This document shows positions 35,523 to 47,500 of a stretch of 64,000 nt of DNA, piece by piece. The position numbers and the translations under genes are program-made. Source of the stretch: Styela clava. Its lineage: Eukaryota > Chordata > Ascidiacea > Stolidobranchia > Styelidae. The DNA lies in NCBI RefSeq assembly GCF_964204865.1, contig NC_135259.1, forward strand, positions 15,882,974 to 15,946,973, written 5' to 3'. The notes beneath the pieces were generated by a model, which had not been told where the DNA came from, made no database searches, and saw nothing but the letters and a program-made list of their open reading frames with translations. The first letter of the stretch is position 1. The number at the start of each line of letters is the position of its first letter.

Positions 35523-38500
35523 CTGGATTGAAAAAAAGTAATTGCACAACGATAAGTATATATGAAGGAGTTATTTGATGTTGATGAAATTGATTAGGCA
35601 GAAATGACTAAGAACTAAAGAGCAATGCGCAGATATAGGCGCTCCAGACGTGTATGTATCGATATGTAGGTAACTAATTTTGTCCGCCTACTTTACATCA
35701 AGTTGTGTAAAGAGACTGAAACCTATGGGCAGAGGGTATATTCACTTGGCTAACACAAACAGTCTCCGAACTCGTTATAAAACTAAAATAAGGAAAATCA
35801 AATAAAATTAGGGCCCAACCTGACACACATACTACAAGGGTACTCAAGATATACTATACATATACATGGGTCATTGTGCATAAGCATATTGCCGAAAATC
35901 AATATATTGCTTGTTCCTAAAACCATCCCAATTTAGGGTAACGAAAGCAAAATTTCATCAAAATTTCACCCTCACTATTGGGATATCAACATCTGAAAAT
36001 AGGCATCGGCAATCTTTTAAAAGCGATAAAAAACTAAATGTTTATAACACTAGTTCGTACCTTTATCATAGACTTTACTTTCGTAGGTTCCACCAAAACA
36101 TTCTTCTGCCAGGCTTTGTTCATTCATATTAAATTCTTCCACTGTTATATCATTGAATTTAAACCATTTTCCTCGCCACGGATTACTCATTTGTGTTCCC
36201 CTGATAAAAAAGATTATCAAGTGGAACGCTATTTCAAATAGTATTAAATTTAAAAACAAATTGGCAACGAAGGCTCATGATTTTAAGTTCATTCTCAATG
36301 TCAAATAGCTTGCCGAGCTTGCATTAAATCAGGTAGTGTCAAACTGTCGAATATACATGAATAATTGTTCCATAGCAGTTGTTTCCAAACTGAGGCCAGA
36401 TTACAGCCCACGTAACGATTTGATATGACCCGCCGAACTTGAGACAAATATTAGTTTAACAATTTTTGTTTTCATTTTCGTTCCAGATACCACCCACTGT
36501 TATGTTATTATCACAGTTTAAATCCAAGTATATTCGTAACCAGTGTTCCCTCTAAAGTGTGCGCGTGTGCGCGCGTACACAGCTCTCAGAGGCTGCGCAC
36601 ACGCATAAATTTACTGCGCACAGACGTATTTCGATGTAATGTAACAATGTTCTCGGTTGGCAGGTTGAGAAAGTTTGTTGTTGGCCCACTTATTACCAAA
36701 ATTTCTTCATTGGTTTTTGCACAAATATTAGTCATTTCCAAAAAGTGCGCACACACCAAAATTTCTGCGCACACATTCTACAAAAAATTAGAGGGAACAT
36801 TGTTCGTAACACTTCTCCACGATCACTTCTAATTTTGGCCCTCGTTCAATCAACTTTGGGAACCACTGCTCTAAAGGTATGATACATGTAATACTGGGGA
36901 GGTGTCCGGGCACTTGGATCATTGACTCTGAACACCATTTATCAAAACCTTGATGAATTTCATTCAAACTAAATGAACATTCAAAAAAATCAGCACATCC
37001 AATACCTTCTATCTTTGATGAATGAATAGTAATGACCAGCACTTGCTTGACCGCTGTGAACAACGATCCCAACTAACTCGTACATGTTACAGTCAGATGT
37101 GTGGCGTGACCGACCTTAAAAGTAATATGCGAAGTTTAAAAATTTCAATAAAAAAATGATTTTTGTACCCAAATGAAGAAAACATACGGATAAAAAAGAT
37201 CTTTTTACACATGCAACAAACTAATATTTCTAAGCAATTCATAAACCGAAATGTATCAACCCACTGAAGTTATTGTACACTGGACATGCAAGACTAAGTA
37301 AAAATCTTTCTGTCACCTCATATAACTATGTCCTAGTTATTTAAATGTATTTACAGGAGAACAATCGTGAGAAACTTTATTTAATTTAAAATTAAATACT
37401 GGAAGGCAGTAGTTCTATTGGACTGGTAATCGAAAGTACTACTTCCTTATCACCAAGCAAAAATTTGCATCCATTTTTATTTTGAAACGCAAAGTAAATT
37501 ATCTTGAAATTTAAAAAAACATGATAATTTGACGACATAGATATCAAAGTTTAATAAAGTCATTCATTCGTCTTACCAGATTCTTTTTGAGAAATTCCCT
37601 CCTCAGTGTACGGTGACATATCGAGAGTGAGAGGAAATTTGAAATCGTGGTCAAACTTGAGTGACCTGCTACTTTCCCAATCGTAAACAAATCTCTTCAA
37701 TTGCATGATTAGTATAGGAGGAAGAGTTTTAATGCAGGTACGCTTCAGTGCAGTTCTCTGGTGAACAAAAATTATAAAAAAAAATATAAGAAATTATATT
37801 TTTTTAATAAAGAACAAGAAAGCAATGCTTGAATATGTAAACAAGTCTAATTTCAAAAACCTATTCCAACCAATTAAATTAGATAGCAAAGTTTTTCAGA
37901 ATTTTTTTTAAATACCTAAGTACTTTATTATTTCCTAAATTAATAAACATGAAATTAAAATTCTATCTTAGCGTAATCTGTTAAGTTTCGTGAAATGATT
38001 GATTTTGCAAAATTCCCCTTATTGTAACAAATTTATTTGGTAGTATTACCAATACAACATTTTTTTTTAAATTTTAATTATACATTTTTAAATGCTTATC
38101 CTAGTTTTAAAATTTCCAAAAAAAAAAAAATTTATTTCCCTAATAACTTTTCAGAAACATATTACTCGACGAATATTCACAAAAGTTAAAAATTTTGTTT
38201 GCGAAACTTTTAATTCCGTTTACTTACATTCTAATGTAGGATGTGTTAATGTTCAACATTTTAAATAGGCCAAATTGTTATAGATGCAAATAAAAAAATT
38301 ATGTTACAATTCAACATATTATTCAAATTTTTCAATTTCGCTTGTTTTCAGGTATTTCAGTGGTCCGAAATATAAAGAGGCGTTGAAGGCACTCGACGTC
38401 ACCCCGTCTCTGAAAAAACACACAAAATGTGCCTTGGCCTGTTTGTAGCTTGCCATATCCTAATACGCAGCGGGAGAGTTGGCTACTTTTCTTGTATGAA

Positions 38501-41500
38501 GGTAGGCGAGCTCAAACAGGCCAGGGAATATGAAGACGAAGGGTTGATCCAAATCGTAGTGAAGGAGCAAAAAATTAAGGACGAGATAGGTTTTCTCACA
38601 ATGTCACGAGAAGACTACCAAATGTTTTTAAAGGTAAGAAAACTTCATAAATGCATTCGCTTCCATTGGACTATAATTTTATATGTACATACAACGTAAA
38701 ATGACAGGATATATTCAATCATGGAACTCTACAAAGTATACCCTAATATTCAAATATATGTAAAATACTGTCGATACTACAAAATATATTTAACTATCGA
38801 TAATCATTGCTATTTTTAGCTGGTCAACACGTTTAAAAATGTAAACGAAAGAGACGACACGGAATACGCATTATCAACCCCTTCCAAGGAAAAAATGCGT
38901 GTGGACAAATGCGTAAGATCCTCACTGGCGAAAGTATTTGGTGAAAATATTAGCATTACTTTGATGAGGAAGATGACGGAAACCCTGGCCTCAAGTATGC
39001 CAGAACACCAGCAGAGGGATGTGGCCAGGGCTACGGGCCACTCATTAGAAGTAGCCCGTAAAAATTATAATTTACTGCACAAAGGGCAAACAGATCCGGT
39101 ATTTCCCGCCCGTCTGATAAACTCTCGACCTCCGGAATTTCCGAAACACACCTACCATCACCCTCAAAATACCAAACGCCCAAAAAAAGAAAAGCTCGTC
39201 CAGATTTTGTATCTCCGAGGACAAAAGCAATTAGAGTTACAGTTCCTCGCAAGACCTTAATATCCTCAAGTGATAGGATGTGGTTGTATTTCCACGAAGG
39301 AGTAAAAGGATTTCTTAAAGGTGAAGAATCTCTTTCTAGATCGCAATTACAAGAGATTGTTAAAGAGAGACCAAATTTGGCCACATTTAATATAGATAAA
39401 CTGATGGAAATGCTAAAAACCTTAAAAAGAAAAATGAAACATTTTTAACAATCTCTCGTAATTTGCAAAAAATCTAGAAAGAGGTTTTTTTGCCATTTTT
39501 AAAAGTTTTAGCTTTTTTAAGACAGAGTTTATTGCGATGTGGGCCAATAACGGGCTTTTTACTCCAATAACTTTTTTTCAGCACAAGCAAATACAGCATT
39601 ATTTCAAACTTATATTAGCATTGAAATTCTGCATTCATTCGCATATTACACATGTTGATATCTTAAGTTGTTTCAAAGTTATACGCAAAAAGGTCTCTTT
39701 TTCAAACCAAACTGGTAGGACCAGAAATTTTGACAATTTGACATTTTCTGAACGGAAAATTCGACATACACCTATACACCAACACCACCACCTACAACTA
39801 TACACCAGCTACTGGAGACGAACAGCGAAAAGTCTCCGGCCCTAAGATACCGCCATCTTATAGCCATTAAATACTTCTGTAAATGGACGGTGTTTAATGG
39901 CTATACAGTAGATTTTGAGAAGATCCGTGATGGGATAGATTTGGCCCAAGCGTCTGCTAGCAGACAGAAGAAACAGAAAACATCCCTAAAAAACGTTACG
40001 GACCAGGCACGGATGGAGAAGCTATTGGGACCCGTCATTGAGTAAGTACTTTATTATTTCCTAAATTAATAAACATGAAATTCAAATTCTATCTTAGCCT
40101 AATCTGTTAAGTTTCGTGAAATGATTGATTTTGCAAAATTCCCCTTATTGTGACAAATTTATTTGGTAGTATTAACAATACAACATTTTTTTTAATTTTA
40201 ATTATACATTTTTAAATGCTTAACCTAGTTTAACAATTTCCAAAAAAAAAATAATTTATTTCCCAAATAACTTTTCAGAAACATATTACTCGACGAATAT
40301 TCACAAAAGTTAAAAATTTTGTTTGCGAAACTTTTAATTCCGTTTACTTACATTCTAATGTAGGATGTGTTAATGTTCAACATTTTAAATAGGCCAAATT
40401 GTTATAGATGCAAATAAAAAAATTATGTTACAATTCAACATATTATTCAAATTTTTCAATTTCGCTTGTTTTCAGGTATTTCAGTGGTCCGAAATATAAA
40501 GAGGCGTTGAAGGCACTCGACGTCACCCCGTCTCTGAAAAAACACACAAAACGTGCCTTGGCCTGTTTGTAGCTTGCCATATCCTAATACGCGGCGGGAG
40601 AGTTGGCTACTTTTCTTGTATGAAGGTAGGCGAGCTCAAACAGGCCAGGGAATATGAAGACGAAGGGTTAATCCAAATCGTAGTGGAGCAAAAAATTAAG
40701 GACGAGATAGGTTTTCTCACAATGTCACGAGAAGACTACCAAATGTTTTTAAAGGGGAAGAAAACTTCATAAATGCATTCGCTTCCATTGGACTATAATT
40801 TTATATGTACATACAACGTAAAATAACAGGATATATTCAATCATGGAACTCTACAAAGTATACCCTAATATTCAAATATATGTAAAATACTGTCGATACT
40901 ACAAAATATATTTAACTATCGATAATCATTTCTATTTTCATTTTTAGCTGGTCAACACGTTTAAAAATGTAAACGAAAGAGAAGACACAGAATACGCATT
41001 ATCAACCCCTTCCAAGGAAAAAATGCGTGTGGACAAATGCGTAAGATCCTCACTGGCGAAAGTATTTGGTGAAAATATTAGCATTACTTTGATGAGGAAG
41101 ATGACGGAAACCCTGGCCTCAAGTATGCCAGAACACCAGCAGAGGGATGTGGCCAGGGCTATGGGCCACTCATTTTAAGTAGCCCGTAAAAATCATAATT
41201 TACTGCACAAAGGGCAAACAGATCCGGTATTTCCCGCCCGTCTGATAAACCCTCGACCTCCGGAATTTCCGAAACACACCTACCATCACCCTCAAAATAC
41301 CAAACGCCCAAAAAAAGAAAAGCTCGTCCAGATTTTGTATCTCCGAGGACAAAAGCAATTAGAGCTACAGTTCCTCGCAAGACCTTAATATCCTCAAGTG
41401 ATAGGATGTGGTTGTATTTCCACGAAGGAGTAAAAGGATTTCTTAAAGGTGAAGAATCTCTTTCTAGATCGCAATTACAAGAGATTGTTAAAGAGAGACC

Positions 41501-44500
41501 AAATTTGGCCACATTTAATATAGATATACTGATGGAAATGCTAAAAACCTTAAAAAGAAAAATGAAACATTTTTAACAATCTCTTGTAACTTGCAAAAAA
41601 TCTAGAAAGAGGTTTTTCGCCATTTTTAAAAGTTTTAGCTTTTTTAAGACAGAGTTTTTTGCGATGTGGGCCAATAACGGGCTTTTTCCTCCAATAACTT
41701 TTTTTCAGCACAAGCAAATACAGCATTATTTCAAACTTATATTAGCATTGAAAATCTGCATTCATTGGCATATTACATATGTCGATATCTTAAGTTGTTT
41801 CAAAGTTATACGCAAAAAGGTCTCTTTTTCAAACCAAACTGGAAGGACCAGAAATTTTGACAATTTGACATTTTCTGAACGGAAAATTCGACATTTCGAC
41901 ATTATTTGGACATTATTACAAGTCTGTCGCAATGTCGATAATTCCGATGTCGCACTGTCAATATTTCAATCAGGAATTATCGAAAAATCGACAATGCGAC
42001 CCCTTTTTGTCGCACTGTCGACAATTCAACAACTAAAAATCGACATTGCGACAAGCTATCTAAGCTAATCAACAGTGCGACATTCTTGGACAGAAATTTT
42101 GACAATTCGACATAATTAGACCAGAAATTTCGACATTGTTACAAGTCTGTCGCAATGTCGAAAAATTCCGAAGTTACTTCGCATTTGGGAATATATTTAG
42201 TTTTAGAAGGTAAAGTATTTTTTTCCTCCACACGATAGTGAAAATTTTATTATTATTGAAAGAGAGGCTTCTTACGAACCCATAGACCCCAATTTGAACA
42301 CTTATGAAGTCATTTTCAAAAAGTTATGGCTTTTTTAAGACAGAATTTTTTTGCGAAAGCGCCAATAACGGGCTTAGGACCTGTTGATACCTCTTAATTC
42401 TACAGCGTTTGTGACACTATTTAATTTATAAAACATGTTAATTCATTTCAGATATATTGTATCGTACGAAGTAAGTAATTCAAAACAATATTAAAAATGT
42501 CAAGACAATATCAAATGGATTCTGATGAAGAACCCCAAATTATTCATTCGGGGGAAGAGGAGCTGTCAACCTCTGAAAGCGAACTAGAAACAAGAAAGAG
42601 CCAGCAAAAGGAAACGGAAGCGGAAACGGCACCTTTGGTGGTACGGGTAGAGGAAGGTGAAGAAGAAACCGAAGAAGGAGAAGGAGAAAGAAACTTGATA
42701 TTTGTTTTTTTCCCGGCTGTGGCAAAATACTTCGGCGGCAGAAACGAAGACATTTAATGCAAGCACACAATATCCCTGAGTCCGAAGTCGAAAGGTATAT
42801 AATAATTTTATTTTATTTAATATTGCAGTAAGGATTCTTTGTCTTCGTTCTGGACGATTATTATTGCTGAAATCCTTTTTATTGCTTCTTGGCTATTCAA
42901 ATTTCGTTTCCTGACTATTATTATTATTGCTTCCTGTAATTCTGTTTCGTATGCAAATATTTACATCATATTTATTTTATTCAATTCTACAGATATCTTT
43001 ACCGTCAAACCGGTAAAATAGATTATAAAAAATATACCAGATGCACCATCTGTCATAAAGTTAACTTGCGAGCAACTTTGAGACGACATCTGAAGACCGT
43101 CCATAAATTACGAGGAGAGGAGTTGGACGGAACATTAAGAAATATGACGCGAGAGTCCATATACTATGATGTGAGTATACATTTTCATTATTTCATAAGC
43201 ACATTCATACATACATACACACATCCCTATCGTACAAGAAACTAAATATTTTGATGTTACTTTCTTTTCAGGTACTTCAAAAGTATGAAGCGGCTCTTCA
43301 AAAAGGGGTTTTCAACCAAAAAGCAAAAGACGCAAAAACGGCAAAATACGCAGTGAACGAGCTTAAACTGTACAACTATACACCAGCTACTGGAGACGAA
43401 CAGCGAAAAGTCTCCGGCCCTAAGATACCGCCATTTTATAGCCATTAAACACTTCTGTAAATGGACGGTGTTTAATGGCTATACAGTAGCTGGTGTAGAT
43501 TTTGAGAAGATCCGTGATGGGATAGATTTGGCCCAAGCGTCTGCTAGCAGACAGAAGAAACAGAAAACATTCCTAAAAAACGTTACGGACCAGGCACGGA
43601 TGGAGAAGCTATTGGGACCCGTCATTGAGTAAGTACTTTATTATTTCCTAAATTAATAAACATGAAATTCAAATTCTATCTTAGCCTAATCTGTTAAGTT
43701 TCGTGAAATGATTGATTTTGCAAAATTCCCCTTATCGTGACAAATTTATTTGGTAGTATTAACAATACAACATTTTTTTTTTAATTTTAATTATACATTT
43801 TTAAATGCTTAACCTAGTTTTACAATTTCCAAAAAAAAAATAATTTATTTCCCAAATAACTTTTCAGAAACATATTACTCGACGAATATTCACAAAAGTT
43901 AAAAATTTTGTTTGCGAAACTTTTAATTCCGTTTACTTACATTCTAATGTAGGATGTGTTAATGTTCAACATTTTAAATAGGCCAAATTGTTATAGATGC
44001 AAATAAAGAAATTATGTTACAATTCAACATATCATTCAAATTTTTCAATTTCGATTGTTTTCAGGTATTTCAGTGGTCCGAAATATAAAGAGGCGTGTAT
44101 TTCAGTGGTCCGAAATATAAAGAGGCGTTGAATGCACTCGACGTCACCCCGTCTCTGAAAAAACACACAAAACGTGCCTTGGCCTGTTTGTAGCTTGCCA
44201 TATCCTAATACGCGGCGGGAGAGTTGGCTACTTTTCTTTTATGAAGGTAGGCGAGCTCAAACAGGCCAGGGAATATGAAGACGAAGGGTTGATCCAAATC
44301 GTAGTGGAGGAGCAAAAAATTAAGGACGAGATAGGTTTTCTCACAATGTCACGAGAAGACTACCAAATGTTTTTAAAGGTAAGAAAACTTCATAAATGCA
44401 TTCGCTTCCATTGGACTATAATTTTATATGTACATACAACGTAAAATAACAGGATATATTCAATCATGGAACTCTACAAAGTATACCCTAATATTCAAAT

Positions 44501-47500
44501 ATATGTAAAATACTGTCGATACTACAAAATATATTTAACTATCGATAATCATTTCTATTTTCATTTTTAGCTGGTCAACACGTTTAAAAATGTAAACGAA
44601 AGAGAAGACACGGAATACGCATTATCAACCCCTTCCAAGGAAAAAATGCGTGTGGACAAATGCGTAAGATCCTCACTGGCGAAAGTATTTGGTGAAAATA
44701 TAAGCATTACTTACAGTAGTTGGTGTAGATTTTGAGAAGATCCGTGATGGGATAGATTTGGCCCAAGCGTCTGCTAGCAGACAGAAGAAACAGAAAACAT
44801 CCCTAAAAAACGTTACGGACCAGGCACGGATGGAGAAGCTATTGGGACCCGTCATTGAGTACCGTAAATATTAAGTGATTTAGTGAGTTGTAAAAAAAAA
44901 ACAAGTATCCTAACAAAACTAACAACAATCTAGCAAAACTATCCATAATCCATGTACGCAATGGAAAAACTGAATTTATAATATTCCAAGCGATTCTGAT
45001 CAAATATATTCGGTTAAAAATCGTTGTTATTATTGGTCAGATTTTTATTTGAATCCTGAAGAAAAAGTGTACCTATGACAGCTCAACCTGGCTAACCATC
45101 TGGAATATTCTTGATTCAGAATTGGCTACCCCTTGTTATCCCCTGGGTGAGGCAATGGGTGTGGAGATTGAACCACCGACACCAACATAGATAGATAAAA
45201 CGTTCTAACCCAGGAGTGGGCAAGGTTTTCGGACCGAGGGCCAAAAATTTTGCCCATCCAGACAATATTTACAGTGTTACAAAAGCAAAAGTGGAAAACG
45301 ATAAGTCTCATGCTAAAACTCAATCGACCACTAGGCCACTGGACAAATATGGTAAAGGAAGTAGGTCTGGAGGATTTTTAGAGGTAACATCACTGATAGA
45401 AGGTTAGTTAAAGATTCAGTTTCTTAATTCATATAGTGTCATTACCTTTGCATTACATTTTTCACAGAAATAGGCATTATCTCCTTCTAATTTTTCACCA
45501 GCAACAAACTGATCAAGAGAATCCAATAAATTTCCACATTTCACAGGTAGATTTAAAGCAAAATACGGTTCTTCTCTTTCATATCTGAGGTGATTGAAAA
45601 GCATAATTAATACAAATGAAAAGCAAGTGCGTAAACCCCAAGTCAAGATTAGGGTCACAAAAGTCACTACAAGACGCCTCACTGTTGTTTCTAGCCGCAA
45701 GTCAAGTTCGATGGATATGGATTAACCAAATTACAAATAACACTGTCTGCTGTTACCAGTCATGCTATAGTATGCGAATAGTTACCCAGGATATCACTTC
45801 AGATTCATTGTGTAAAGTTTATTTGCCCTCAAGGCAGATACACATATACAGGTCCTTATCCAGGCCTGTCATAAACTAGAATGAACCATCACACCAAAGT
45901 AACACCCTCGCACGCACACATGTAAACAAGTAATAATTACTCAATAACAACAAGTAATGGCACAATGATTACAAGTGTCTGGTAAAGTAATCAGACCAAA
46001 ACATTCACACATTGCTTTGGATGGTAGATTAGAAGGAGACCGCAACGGATCACCAGTATTTGAAACACCTTCAATCATCAATTTTTTCACACATAATCAT
46101 CCCAACATGATTCAAATTCGCAAACCCGTATGTAGCAAGGATATTTGAAGTCCAACACATTCATGATATATTTCTAATCTAAGTTGTTTTCTCATTACCA
46201 GATCTATTCAAAGTAAACAGCTAACATGCTAATAATGCAATAACATATTTTTCAAAAATGTAAAGGGATAACACTCACTTATGGGGACAGCCTTCGCATA
46301 TTTTTTGGTCAGAAAATAATCCTTGAAGTGTTTTCTTAAACAAAGGTTCTTGATTTTTGCTCTGCAAAATATGATAATATGAAAGAATGACAAATAAAAC
46401 GAACAATACAAAGCAGTAAGCGGACAATACCATCATACCCAAAATAAAAACATCAGTTGAATCATTTAATCAGGTATTCCTGTACATCAATAACATAAAA
46501 TAACAAGATAGAGCCAATTTATTTGTCAGGTCATCGACAGTCGTCATGTAGCCCACCACCAATCAATTTTTGTTATGTTTAGCATGTTTACTCTGACCAA
46601 AACTATATACAAGTATCTGCTTAGTCATGAAAAAAGTCATATGACCTTTTTTAGTTTGACATAGCTTGCCCAATTTATTACATCCTACAAGAACAAATAC
46701 CGGGGGGGCTAACCATAGCTCAACAATTAGATCTAACTAGTACATCATTAGGCCAAGTCACTCACTGCTAGTCAACCAAGCAAACGAGAGGATTGTCATT
46801 TTACGATACTTTTCTTTTTGTTTTTTTGTTCAGCTAAGAAGAAAGTTATGGTTACTGAAAGACTACAACCATTCCTTTAATAAATTGTTTTGAATACAAC
46901 AATGACACAGTCATACTTAATGACTATCTTGTTAAAGCGACTCCAAAGTATATTTAATAAATGTCTTAATTATACAGCGAATAAATGTCCAAAGCAATAA
47001 CATAAGTAACACACACAGACATAAACACCACCAACCGAGCTGTGCTCCAGACTACTCAGTGCACATGGCCAAATCACCTTCACAGGTGGTTGGTCATGAT
47101 CAGTCACCTGAAACTGATGACATCAAAGGTCATGCTCAACCATCTGGGAAAATGCTAGTTGCCAGAAATACAGCTAACAATCTCCCCAATTTCCAATTTC
47201 AAATAAAAGTTTAACATAATGCATTTAACAGTTCGTGTGAAGATGCTCCTTTCTTAGTCAAACAATCTGCTAATTGTTGATCACTCGGAAGTTTCTTTAT
47301 GCAGGAGATTTGATGGGATGAAACCATTTCTTTTAAACCATAAATGTCAATCCTGAGACGTTTCTCTGATACAGCTTTTGTCGACTTGATTGCATCACAA
47401 AGGCTTTGACTATCAGTACAACATTCAATGCCAAATTTTTCTGGTTGAACTCTTCCAGTCGTTAGTTCAAGAGTACAACGCTGCTAATAACACCGCTGTA

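Noticed and set aside
39031..39384. 117-codon minus-strand open frame, repeated at 41159-41512
   Set aside because: It is antisense to the recombinase last exon and repeats only because the units repeat. It has no domain of its own.
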